From CAZJLP01 sp964546955 (GTDB lineage Bacteria; Verrucomicrobiota; Verrucomicrobiia; Opitutales; Opitutaceae), in NCBI GenBank assembly GCA_964546955.1, contig CAZJLP010000004.1, forward strand, positions 1 through 64,000: a DNA stretch of 64,000 nucleotides, given 5' to 3'. A program made the translations under genes and the position numbers. Positions 44,691 through 52,910 of the stretch are shown piece after piece (the first letter of the stretch is position 1; the number at the start of each line of letters is the position of its first letter). The notes under the pieces are model-generated. The model searched no databases. It was given only the letters and a program-made list of their open reading frames with translations, and was not told the DNA's origin.

Positions 44691-46256
44691 TCAGCTTCCG
44701 TAGGTGCTCTCGAACCAAGGTGTTTTGGGGGTTTTCTTCGCCCCGCCGTTGGCCGCCAGGTGTTCGAGAATCTTGTAAACCAGTTCGGCATCCGCATTGA
44801 GCTGCGCTGCCAGGGACTCCGCCGTGACGGCCGTCCCTGCGGCGGCTTTCAGGGCGGCGCTGATCTTCAACTTGAGCGCGATCACGGAACCCGCGGCTTT
44901 CTTGCCCGCCTCGACGCCCGGTTGATGGTAGGCGTTGATGCCGACTAGCGACGCATAAAGGCCGACCACGCGCTCATAGAGTCCGATGAGCATGCCGAGG
45001 GTGCGCGGCGTCACCTCGTCGATGGTGATCGTGATCGACGAACGATCTTTTTCGCTCAAGGCATCGCGGGTGCCCAAATAAAAGCCCTGCAAGTAGTCTC
45101 CGGCAGTCACGCCCGGTTCGACTTCCAGGGATGTTTTCGACGGCCGGTCTTTGAGAACCTCGATAAAAGTCACGAAGAAATTGTTCACGCCTTCGCGCAA
45201 CTGCTGGACATAGGCGTGCTGATCCGTGGATCCCTTGTTGCCGTAAACCGCAATACCCTGGTTTACCACGCGGCCCTGCAAATCGAGCTCCTTGCCGATC
45301 GACTCCATGATCAGCTGCTGCAGATAGCGCGAAAAGAGAAGGAGCCGGTCTTTATACGGCAGCACCACCATGTCCTTCGAGCCGCGACCGTCGGTGGCGA
45401 AGTACCACATCAAGGCCAGCAGAGCGGCGGGGTTTTCGGCGACCTGCGTCTTGCGCGTCACCGCGTCGATCGCGGCGGCCCCGTCCAACATCGCCTGGAT
45501 ATCCAAGCCCTGCAGGGCTGCGGGCAACAGTCCTACGGCGCTGAGTTCGCTCGTGCGGCCGCCCACCCAATCCCACATCGGGAAACGTGCGAGCCATCCC
45601 TCCTTCATAGCCGTTTGCTCCAGTTTCGAGCCGGCTCCGGTCACAGCCACGAAATGCTTCGCGAAATCCAGACCCGCGGCTTTGAACGCTGCGGCAGCTT
45701 CCAGCTGGCCGTTGCGGGTTTCGACCGTCCCGCCCGACTTGGAAATGACGACCACCAGGGTTTCCGGGAGTTTGCCCGTGAGCGAACCCAGCACGTAGTC
45801 GATTCCGTCCGGGTCGGTGTTATCGAAAAACGACACCGTCATCTTGTCGCGCCCCGGCTGGCCGAGCGCGTGATTGACCAATTGCGGCCCGAGCGCCGAC
45901 CCGCCGATGCCCACGACCAGCACGTGCGTGAATCGGCCTTTAGGCCCTGTGATTGCGCCCGAATGCACGCGGGAGACAAAGTCCTTGATCGCCGCCAGCG
46001 TGGAAGTGATCTCCGCTGCCAAATCCTTCGAAGGAGCGAGCTCTGGAGCCCGCAACCAGTAGTGTCCCACCATTCGATTTTCGTCCGGATTGGCAATGGC
46101 CCCTTTTTCCAACGCGGCCATGCCTGCGAACGCTTTCTGCATCGGTTTCTCCATCGCCGCGAGGAACGCGTCGGGAAAAGGAATGCGGCTGATGTCGAGC
46201 GAAAGCCCGAGGTCGGCGTGGTGGTAGAAATGCTTTTTGAAACGATTCCAGGACAT
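44691..46256 (-). CDS. pgi: Glucose-6-phosphate isomerase
   Basis: 521 residues from the ATG at 46254-46256 (MSWNRFKKHFYHHADLGLSL). SIS-domain signatures VVGIGGSALGPQLVNHALGQ and VISKSGGTVETRNGQLEAAA are clear, with YGNKGSTDQHAYVQQLREGV carrying the catalytic His region. Interconverts glucose-6- and fructose-6-phosphate. The ATG lies directly beside the arm of a palindromic repeat (46258), so its ribosome-binding region is repeat-derived, with no Shine-Dalgarno visible. Confidence 0.95.
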   Translation of the reverse strand: MSWNRFKKHFYHHADLGLSLDISRIPFPDAFLAAMEKPMQKAFAGMAALEKGAIANPDENRMVGHYWLRAPELAPSKDLAAEITSTLAAIKDFVSRVHSGAITGPKGRFTHVLVVGIGGSALGPQLVNHALGQPGRDKMTVSFFDNTDPDGIDYVLGSLTGKLPETLVVVISKSGGTVETRNGQLEAAAAFKAAGLDFAKHFVAVTGAGSKLEQTAMKEGWLARFPMWDWVGGRTSELSAVGLLPAALQGLDIQAMLDGAAAIDAVTRKTQVAENPAALLALMWYFATDGRGSKDMVVLPYKDRLLLFSRYLQQLIMESIGKELDLQGRVVNQGIAVYGNKGSTDQHAYVQQLREGVNNFFVTFIEVLKDRPSKTSLEVEPGVTAGDYLQGFYLGTRDALSEKDRSSITITIDEVTPRTLGMLIGLYERVVGLYASLVGINAYHQPGVEAGKKAAGSVIALKLKISAALKAAAGTAVTAESLAAQLNADAELVYKILEHLAANGGAKKTPKTPWFESTYGS

Positions 46257-46257
46257 A

Positions 46258-46383
46258 GAGAAAGTAGCGGGTAGCGAGTAGCGAGTAGAAATGCAGACCA
46301 ATTGGGCCGGGACTGAGCGGTGAGGCCGTGCAACTAGCGGGCAGGTGCCATGGTTTGTTTGCTCGCTACTCGCTACTTTCCTC
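46258..46383. repeat. Palindromic element with period-7 arms (TAGCGAG type), copy 1
   Basis: The left arm (46258-46288) reads GTAGCGG, GTAGCGA, GTAGCGA, GTAG; the right arm (46361-46383) is its mirror. It fills the gap between ilvD (stop 46382) and pgi (start 46256), both on the minus strand. The right arm overlaps the ilvD stop and the left arm abuts the pgi start. Confidence 0.85.
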
Positions 46384-48088
46384 AAAGGTTTTTATCTGTA
46401 ACCGCGCCTTCGGAGGCGCTGGTGACGAGCTTGGCGTACTTGGCAAGAACGCCCCGTGTTTCCTTCGGCGGCTTGCGGCTCCAGGCTTTCAGGCGCGACG
46501 CGATTTCTTTCGCGGGCAGGGCAAGCGTGAGCTCGTTTTTCACGGCGTCGATCGTGATCGGGTCGCCGTTTTTGATCACGGCGATCGGGCCGCCGGTCGC
46601 CGCTTCCGGCGTGATATGGCCCACGACGAAGCCGTGGCTTCCGCCCGAGAACCGTCCGTCCGTGATCAGCGCCACTTCCTTGCCAAGCCCCTTGCCCATT
46701 ACCGCACTGGTTGGCGCGAGCATTTCACGCATGCCAGGACCGCCAACCGGACCCTCATTGCGGATCACGATCACGTGCCCCGCTCTCACCTTGCCATCCA
46801 AGATGGCCTTCAGGGCGGACTCTTCGGACTCGAACACGATGGCTTTGCCCGAAAACTGCAGTCCTTCCTTGCCTGATATTTTCGCCACCGAACCCTGCGG
46901 GGCCAGATTGCCGTAGAGGATGCGGAGGTGGCTGTCCGGCTTGATCGGATTCGTGAAGGGCCGAACCACGTCCTGATCGGGCGGGTAGGCACCGACTGAT
47001 TTCAAGTTATCCGCGACGGTTTTGCCCGTGACGGTGAGGCAATCGCCATGCAGCAGTCCGGCGTCGAGAAGCATCTTCATCAATGGCGGCAGTCCCCCGA
47101 TGCGCACCAGATGCGACATGCCGTATTTTCCGGAGGGTTTCAGGTCCGCCAAGACCGGTACGCGCTTCCCGATTCGCGTGAAGTCGTCGATCGAAAGTTT
47201 TACTCCCGCGGCATGCGCCATTGCCAGGAGATGCAGCACCGCATTGGTCGAGCCTCCGAGTGCAATCACCACCGTGATCGAGTTCTCGAACGCTTTCCTC
47301 GTCAGGATGTCGCGAGGGCGAATGCCTGCCTTGAGCAAGTTCAACGCGGCTTCCCCCGCGCGGCGGCAGTCCTGTTTCTTCTCCTCGCCGATCGCGAGCT
47401 GAGCGGAGCTATTCGGCAGGGACAATCCCAATGCCTCAATGGCCGAAGCCATTGTATTCGCGGTGTACATACCGCCACAGGAGCCGGGACCAGGGATCGA
47501 ACATGATTCGACCGTGTGAAGGCCGCTGTCGTCCAGTTTTTGCGCCGCATGCTGGCCCACCGCTTCGAAGACCGAAACGATGTCGCACTCTTTTTTGCTC
47601 TGGGGATGTAGGCCCGGGAGAATCGTTCCGCCGTAGACAAACACGGAGGGGCGATTGAGCCGCGCCATCGCCATCACGCAGCCGGGCATGTTCTTGTCGC
47701 ATCCGCCGATGGTCACCAGAGCGTCGAAACCTTCGGCGCCGGCCACGGTCTCGATCGAGTCGGCGATCACCTCTCGCGAAACGAGAGAATAACGCATTCC
47801 CGGCGTGCCCATGCTGATACCGTCGGAAACCGTGATGGTCCCAAAAATGATGGCTTTCCCGCCAGCCGCGTTGGCGCCCGCTTCCGCCTCTCGCGCAAGT
47901 TTGTCGATGTGCATGTTGCACGGGGTGACCATGCTCCATGTGGACGCTACACCCACGACCGGCTTCTTGAAATCCTCTTCGGTAAAGCCGACCGCCCGCA
48001 GCATGGAACGGCTCGGCGCGCGATCCGGACCGTCGTGCACGATGGAGGAGTACTTGCGAAGGGCGTCAGGCGAGGAGGATTTGCTCAT
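46382..48088 (-). CDS. ilvD: Dihydroxy-acid dehydratase
   Basis: 568 residues. Catalyses the fourth step of isoleucine and valine synthesis, with an Fe-S cluster. The signature Cys is in IGGCDKNMPGCVMAMARLNR, and EDFKKPVVGVASTWSMVTPCN, GSCGGMYTANTMASAIEALG and ALITDGRFSGGSHGFVVGHI are conserved. The C-terminal ends ASRLKAWSRKPPKETRGVLA. It works downstream of cimA-derived intermediates. A palindromic repeat separates it from pgi. Confidence 0.97.
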   Translation of the reverse strand: MSKSSSPDALRKYSSIVHDGPDRAPSRSMLRAVGFTEEDFKKPVVGVASTWSMVTPCNMHIDKLAREAEAGANAAGGKAIIFGTITVSDGISMGTPGMRYSLVSREVIADSIETVAGAEGFDALVTIGGCDKNMPGCVMAMARLNRPSVFVYGGTILPGLHPQSKKECDIVSVFEAVGQHAAQKLDDSGLHTVESCSIPGPGSCGGMYTANTMASAIEALGLSLPNSSAQLAIGEEKKQDCRRAGEAALNLLKAGIRPRDILTRKAFENSITVVIALGGSTNAVLHLLAMAHAAGVKLSIDDFTRIGKRVPVLADLKPSGKYGMSHLVRIGGLPPLMKMLLDAGLLHGDCLTVTGKTVADNLKSVGAYPPDQDVVRPFTNPIKPDSHLRILYGNLAPQGSVAKISGKEGLQFSGKAIVFESEESALKAILDGKVRAGHVIVIRNEGPVGGPGMREMLAPTSAVMGKGLGKEVALITDGRFSGGSHGFVVGHITPEAATGGPIAVIKNGDPITIDAVKNELTLALPAKEIASRLKAWSRKPPKETRGVLAKYAKLVTSASEGAVTDKNL

Positions 48089-48142
48089 GGAAAATGGCCG
48101 GAAATCACACCAAAGGCCGTAAAGACGAGCAAGGGGGAAGTT

Positions 48143-48296
48143 GACGGAGGTGAGTAGCGAGTAGCGGGTAGCAAGAAGTGAGTAGAAGGCCGGTCGAGGG
48201 AGCTCGGACGTTCGCGGCTCTGCGAGAGCACAGATGACCGCAGATTTAGCTGACGTTTGTATGTTCGCTACTCGCTACCCGCTCCTCGCTACCGTC
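48143..48296. repeat. Palindromic element with period-7 arms (TAGCGAG type), copy 2
   Basis: The left arm (48143-48185) contains GAGTAGCGAGTAGCGGGTAG and the right arm (48263-48296) is the mirror (GTTCGCTACTCGCTACCCGC). It lies between the divergent ilvD and scpB genes, in their shared upstream region, where it cannot be acting as a terminator of either. Confidence 0.8.
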
Positions 48297-48372
48297 GGGC
48301 GCCAAGCGTGCCCCCGGATTTCGGGATTGCTTCGCTCCTTCTGCGGGGCAATCACTGATTCGATTTTACCGC

Positions 48373-49302
48373 ATGGCTTTCAATCTGCAAAAGGTGCTCA
48401 AGGCGTTGCTGTTTTCCTCCAGCCAGCCGCTCTCCATCAAAGACATCCAGGCGGCCTTCGCTCGTTTCCATGAACAGGCGACGCTCCCAGGCGTTGCGGT
48501 AGAAGACGATGGGCCCGCCGCGCCATCGGCCGAGCCGGGCGAAGCGACTGTGGTGTCCGCCTCAGCTGAGAACCCGCCGCTTTCGATCCCACCGGCGGAA
48601 GCAGCGGAAGTGCCCGCGCCAGCCGCGCCGACCGAAACCGATGCAGAAATCTACCAGGACGTGCCCTCACTGATCACGGCCACCCAGATTCGCGAGGCGA
48701 TGGAAACGTTGTCCGGGGAGCTGCGGTTAAACAACGATGTCTATCTCTTGATCGAGGGGCCGACTGGATATCGCCTCGTCACGCATCCGCGTTTCGCGCG
48801 CTGGATTCGAATTCTGCGCGATGAGCCGCCGCCGGTGAAACTCTCCCAATCGGCCTTGGAAACCTTGTCGATCGTAGCTTATCGGCAGCCGGTGACACGC
48901 ACGGAAATCGAGGCGGTTCGCGGGGTTTCCGCCGAAGCGGGCCTCAACAAGCTGCTCGAGCGGGAGTTGGTGTACATCGTCGGGCGAGCAGACCTCCCGG
49001 GACGCCCGTTGCAGTATGGAACGACCGACAAATTTCTGGAGTTTATCGGCATCAAATCCCTGGTCGAACTCCCCGCGTCGGATGTGCTCTCGCCGCGGCA
49101 GGTCGATGAGTGGCTCAAGAACGCCATCAACGCGCGTCCGCCGGCCGACGCTGAAATGGGACTTCCCCTCGAGGAAGGGGAGGGCGATTCGCCCAACTTC
49201 GAAGCCGTGACGGTCGAACATCACCAACCAGGGAGCACGCCGGCTCCGCCGGCGCAGGAAAACGTCGACGGCTCGCCGCCGAACGACCAGAAGTCAGGAT
49301 AG
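48373..49302 (+). CDS. scpB: ScpB, SMC-ScpAB condensin kleisin partner
   Basis: 309 residues. Two winged-helix domains bind ScpA and help load SMC for chromosome segregation. MAFNLQKVLKALLFSSSQPL starts domain 1, which is interrupted by an Ala/Pro/Glu-rich insert of about 55 residues (39-94). IREAMETLSGELRLNNDVYL and LVTHPRFARWIRILRDEPPP follow; domain 2 has LSQSALETLSIVAYRQPVTR, TEIEAVRGVSAEAGLNKLLE and LPGRPLQYGTTDKFLEFIGI. The C-terminal tail is disordered and Pro-rich. scpA is not in the window; pheA follows 15 bases later. Confidence 0.93.
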   Translation: MAFNLQKVLKALLFSSSQPLSIKDIQAAFARFHEQATLPGVAVEDDGPAAPSAEPGEATVVSASAENPPLSIPPAEAAEVPAPAAPTETDAEIYQDVPSLITATQIREAMETLSGELRLNNDVYLLIEGPTGYRLVTHPRFARWIRILRDEPPPVKLSQSALETLSIVAYRQPVTRTEIEAVRGVSAEAGLNKLLERELVYIVGRADLPGRPLQYGTTDKFLEFIGIKSLVELPASDVLSPRQVDEWLKNAINARPPADAEMGLPLEEGEGDSPNFEAVTVEHHQPGSTPAPPAQENVDGSPPNDQKSG

Positions 49303-49317
49303 CATCGCGCGCTTCCT

Positions 49318-50394
49318 ATGGACCTCGGGCCAATCCGTGAAAAAATCGATTCTCTCGACCGGCAGATGGTCGAGCTGCTGAACCAGCGCCTTGCGCTGGC
49401 CGCGGAGATCGGCAAAGTGAAGCGCAGCGCCGGCGGACAAATCTATGTCGCTGAGCGCGAAGACGCGGTTTTGCGGAAGGTGGCCGAGCTGAATGGCGGC
49501 CCGATCAAGAACGACGCTCTACGTGCCATCTATCGCGAAATCATGTCGGCGGCCATCGCGCTGGAAAAGCCGCTGCTCATCTCTTATCTCGGTCCCGAAG
49601 CGAGCAATTCGCACGCGGCGGCGATGAAGAAATTCGGAGCCAGCGTGGACTACCACGCCATGGCCACGATCGGAGATATCTTCACTGCGGTGGAGAAAAA
49701 CGAATCCGATTACGCTGTGATTCCGGCGGAGAATTCCACCGAGGGAAGTGTGCGCGAGACCTTGGACAATTTCGTGGAGAGCGATTTGAAGATCGTGGCG
49801 CAGATTTATAACGAGATCTCCCACGCGCTGATCTCCAACGAGCCCCTAGAGAAAATAAAGAAAGTCTACTCGAAGGACCAGGCGCTGGCGCAATGCCGCA
49901 ACTGGCTGCAGCGGCACCTTCCGCACGCTCAATTGGTAGACGCGTCGAGCACTTCCCGCGCCGTGCAGATCGCCAAATCCGAGCCGGGTGCAGCCGCGGT
50001 TGCCGGAGAATTGGCCGCCGAGTATTATGGAGTTCCTGTCGTGTACCGCAATATTCAGGACAAAGCCGACAACACGACGCGTTTTTTTGTCTTGGGCAAA
50101 AAACCCTCCGGTCCGGTGGGCGGCGGCCGCGATATGTCGAGTTTCCTGATTTCCTTGGGAGACGCCGCGGCGGCCCATTCCGGCGCTCTGCTCAAGATGC
50201 TCATGCCGCTGGCGGAACGGGGCATCAATCTGTCGAAGATCGAATCTCGGCCGAGCAAACGTCCGTGGGACTACTACTTCTTCATCGACGTCACGGGCCA
50301 CCATGACGACGAGGCAATGAAGGAAGCCATCGCGCAGTTGAAGACTTTCTGCCCCATGGTGAAGTGGCTCGGGAGCTATCCGACCGCGGGGTGA
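49318..50394 (+). CDS. pheA: Bifunctional chorismate mutase / prephenate dehydratase
   Basis: 358 residues, phenylalanine branch. An AroQ-type chorismate mutase (IREKIDSLDRQMVELLNQRL, residues 5-90) is followed by the dehydratase (ISYLGPEASNSHAAAMKKFG; DYAVIPAENSTEGSVRETLD) and an ACT domain with the ESRPSKRPWDYYFFID motif near residue 310, expected to bind phenylalanine. It sits 15 bases after scpB. A six-base-period palindrome follows 20 bases after its stop. Confidence 0.96.
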   Translation: MDLGPIREKIDSLDRQMVELLNQRLALAAEIGKVKRSAGGQIYVAEREDAVLRKVAELNGGPIKNDALRAIYREIMSAAIALEKPLLISYLGPEASNSHAAAMKKFGASVDYHAMATIGDIFTAVEKNESDYAVIPAENSTEGSVRETLDNFVESDLKIVAQIYNEISHALISNEPLEKIKKVYSKDQALAQCRNWLQRHLPHAQLVDASSTSRAVQIAKSEPGAAAVAGELAAEYYGVPVVYRNIQDKADNTTRFFVLGKKPSGPVGGGRDMSSFLISLGDAAAAHSGALLKMLMPLAERGINLSKIESRPSKRPWDYYFFIDVTGHHDDEAMKEAIAQLKTFCPMVKWLGSYPTAG

Positions 50395-50414
50395 TCGTCA
50401 CCACGGCCGGTGCC

Positions 50415-50544
50415 CAATCGTTCTCGTTCTCTTACTCCTACTCGTTCTCGGCCCCAGAGACGCGGTCGAGCGATGAGCTACTAGCGCACGTGGCCAAATG
50501 ATGCTGAGGACGAGAACGAGTAGGAGTAAGAGAACGAGAACTGG
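50415..50544. repeat. Palindrome with period-6 arms, copy 2
   Basis: Left arm 50415-50457 and right arm 50507-50544 are inverted copies of the same six-base unit as the element at 42441-42570; the left arms of the two copies are nearly identical over 40 bases. It lies between the convergent pheA and actin operon ends. Confidence 0.9.
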
Positions 50545-50659
50545 AGCGAGCGAGGCCCCGACGATCCTATAAACACCACGCCCTCCTTTCCTCGGGGTAG
50601 TGAGAAAAGAAGGGCGCGTGCTAGCTGTCGAACGAAACGCGCGCTTTCGCGCGGCTCCC

Positions 50660-51820
50660 TCACGCCAGCAGAAATTGCCACTGATTCTCGCGGGCGGCCC
50701 GCGCGGCCTTGAGAGCGCCGATAGCGACGTAGCGTTTATAGTCCTGGCCCGCCAGTTTGACCTTGGGCGATTCGTAGCCGTCGTCGGCAAGGCGCTTCTG
50801 GAGCACTGTGTCGATGCCTTTGATCTGCGAACCGCCGCCGGTGATGATGATGTTCTGCAGCAGGGTGACGACTGAGTCGGACGAAGCGCGGGAAATCAGC
50901 GTTGTCAAAGCCGGATAGATTTTCTCGATCAGAAGATTCGTCGAACGGCCAAGAGCCTCGCCCAACTCCAGGTTGTGCGCCTTGCCGCCCATGATCACGC
51001 GCACATCGATTGGCTTCCGAATGGGTCCGACATACGAGTTTGCTTCCTTGATTTCCCGGATTTTGTGCCGCGAGAGACCATTGTTCGGGTACTGGCGATT
51101 GAGGTCTTCCGCCAGAAGCTCGTCGATCGCATCGCCGGCGAACGGGATGCTGATTTGGTCCTCGCTCGTGGGGAAGTAACCTTGAACCAAGCAGAGATCG
51201 CTGGTGCCGCCGCCGATATCGATGAACAAGGAGTTGGTCACCGGGTCGACATAGCCGGGCTGGCCCACGCGGGTATCGTCGCGGAAACCAAGTGCAGAGA
51301 GGAAGGGCTCGGGAATGAGCAGGAGGCGGTCGAAAATACCGAGAGCAGCCTGACGAATATCCTCGCGCGCCTTCTCGTCGGCATTCGCGGGGATTCCCAC
51401 CACGGCGCGGATTTCCGCCGTGCCGTTCGCGTCGACGAGCGATTTCACATGCCTGAACAGGTCCTTCGCCGCGTCGGGATGAGCGATTACGCCCTCGGCC
51501 AAGGGGGCGACGAGCCGAACATGGAGCATGTTCTTCAGCGCTTCTTCGCCGAAGAGGATGCTGTTGTTGCCGGCGATAATGCCCTCGACGATTCCCTCTT
51601 TCACGTAACCCACGACGCTGGGGACGATCTTGCTGAGCGAAATATCGTTGGTGCCGGCGGGGCCTGCGAGAACGCAGGACTTATTCGTGCCCAGGTCAAA
51701 ACCCACGAGCACGGTCTTGGTTTTCGTCTTGCCGGCGGATGAACGCGTGGTGGTGGGAAACGGATCGGCACTCACGGCGGGGATGGCGGAGGATTTTTCC
51801 GCATTTGCAGTTGTACTCAT
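50660..51820 (-). CDS. MamK-like bacterial actin
   Basis: 386 residues of the actin/HSP70 fold. An N-terminal tail of about 35 Ser/Thr residues is followed by phosphate-1 VGFDLGTNKSCVLAG (40-52), connect-1 VVGIPANADEKAREDIRQAA (141-160), phosphate-2 LFIDIGGGTSDLCLVQG (198-214), adenosine motif IIITGGGSQIKGIDTVLQKR and connect-2 YVAIGALKAA. The spacing and phrases such as VPSVVGY, LLIPEPF, EDQISIPFAGDAIDE and LLQNIIITGGGSQIKG resemble MamK, the magnetosome filament actin, more than MreB, DnaK or ParM. No magnetosome genes are here, so the role is a filament of unknown cargo. It is the last gene of a three-gene operon. Confidence 0.87.
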   Translation of the reverse strand: MSTTANAEKSSAIPAVSADPFPTTTRSSAGKTKTKTVLVGFDLGTNKSCVLAGPAGTNDISLSKIVPSVVGYVKEGIVEGIIAGNNSILFGEEALKNMLHVRLVAPLAEGVIAHPDAAKDLFRHVKSLVDANGTAEIRAVVGIPANADEKAREDIRQAALGIFDRLLLIPEPFLSALGFRDDTRVGQPGYVDPVTNSLFIDIGGGTSDLCLVQGYFPTSEDQISIPFAGDAIDELLAEDLNRQYPNNGLSRHKIREIKEANSYVGPIRKPIDVRVIMGGKAHNLELGEALGRSTNLLIEKIYPALTTLISRASSDSVVTLLQNIIITGGGSQIKGIDTVLQKRLADDGYESPKVKLAGQDYKRYVAIGALKAARAARENQWQFLLA

Positions 51821-51835
51821 AGAGGAAGGTTCGGG

Positions 51836-52315
51836 TTATTTTCGGGACGATGAAGAGCGCTTGCGCGGGTCCTTGCGTTCGAGGTCGAGCATGCCGTCGA
51901 TAAAATCGGCGATGCCAGCCGGTGCTGCTGCCGGGGCCGGGACGGGGGTAGGGCGGTCAGCGGGTTCGGGATTACGCATGGAATTGGGAACCGCCGCAAC
52001 TGAAACCGAGGATCCTGTTCTTTGCAGGTGGGCGGCCAGCCGCGGGGCGAGAAGTTCCGCGAGGACCCGTGCATCGGCCACTCGGTTCTGCTCGATCTGA
52101 AAAATTTCCAGCAGCTCGGCGTCGGTGACGCTTGTTTCCCCGAATTTCCCTCGGACTTCAGCGACCGCCGCGTCCAATTTTTCGTCCAGTGCAGTCGCGT
52201 TTTCCAGAGGGTGCTGCTCGGCGGCCAAACAGATTTCGCGACACAACCGACCGAGTTCGAGCCGCGGGGTGGTGTTGTTGGAGCTGGAAAGGAGTTTGTC
52301 CTGAACGGCGGTCAA
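51836..52315 (-). CDS. Actin-operon hypothetical protein with Pro-rich linker and C-terminal helix
   Basis: 159 residues from a TTG (52313-52315); no ATG or GTG is better placed, though the frame is open upstream. The N-terminal 90 residues are helical (LELGRLCREICLAAEQHPLE, LDEKLDAAVAEVRGKFGETS, LLEIFQIEQNRVADARVLAE), then a Pro/Ala linker (PADRPTPVPAPAAAPAG, about 116-134), and a short hydrophobic/acidic helix IADFIDGMLDLER with a basic tail. The layout of folded head, flexible linker and terminal peptide suggests an adaptor that contacts the filament through its tail. It lies 15 bases upstream of the actin. Family unknown. Confidence 0.7.
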   Translation of the reverse strand: MTAVQDKLLSSSNNTTPRLELGRLCREICLAAEQHPLENATALDEKLDAAVAEVRGKFGETSVTDAELLEIFQIEQNRVADARVLAELLAPRLAAHLQRTGSSVSVAAVPNSMRNPEPADRPTPVPAPAAAPAGIADFIDGMLDLERKDPRKRSSSSRK

Positions 52316-52388
52316 TTCTTCACGCGTAGACCCAGGTAATGGCCATTGGTTCGCGTCAAAGTCGCAAAAAGCAACAATTGCCGCTCGC

Positions 52389-52775
52389 TTACATCTGCCC
52401 GCTAAGCCGTTTCATAAACCATATGCAAGCGGCTCCGGCGGCGATCATTACGAAACCGACCAGGATCATCATTCCAATCCGTGAACGCACGCCGCCGTCG
52501 TCTCTAAGGTCGCGAGCCTGCGTCCGGTAGCGAGCGAGGATAGCCTCTACTTCCACCGGATCCGGCGGAGCCTTGGCAGTGGGTTGGTCTGTGGGAACAG
52601 CACTGTTTCCCGGCGCAGTTAAGGGCGACGAGCCCGAAGTCCCCCGCAAGGGAAGCGGCGGCCCGACGGGCGGTAGCCCAGAGTCGTTTGCAGCCGCGAT
52701 CTCGGATTCCAGCCAAGCAAGATGCTTCCGGATCGCGTCCCGTTGACGAACCAGTTCAGACAGTCGTTCCGACAT
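52389..52775 (-). CDS. Actin-operon membrane protein, coiled coil plus C-terminal helix
   Basis: 128 residues. The N-terminus is a coiled coil (MSERLSELVRQRDAIRKHLA, WLESEIAA), the middle is Pro/Ser-rich, a second short helix follows (VEVEAILARYRTQARDLRDD), and the C-terminus is a membrane helix (IGMMILVGFVMIAAGAACIW) with a short cytoplasmic-type tail. It is tail-anchored, with the coiled coil probably on the cytoplasmic face. It is the first gene of the operon with the MamK-like actin, and shares a 135-base divergent promoter region with the phosphorylase gene. Candidate membrane anchor; family unknown. Confidence 0.75.
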   Translation of the reverse strand: MSERLSELVRQRDAIRKHLAWLESEIAAANDSGLPPVGPPLPLRGTSGSSPLTAPGNSAVPTDQPTAKAPPDPVEVEAILARYRTQARDLRDDGGVRSRIGMMILVGFVMIAAGAACIWFMKRLSGQM

Positions 52776-52910
52776 CTCGGCAGCAAAGACGATTTTGTCG
52801 AAGTGCGCACGGTCAAAACGGAGTTCGATGGGGTGTCATTATCCGCACAGGCAGCCGAAAGGTAGCCCGCGCCGTTGACCTTGCGCGGTGCGGGCAAATA
52901 GATCTCGCGC

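Noticed and set aside
48089..48372. Terminator role for the ilvD-scpB palindrome
   Set aside because: The genes diverge from this gap, so neither ends there.
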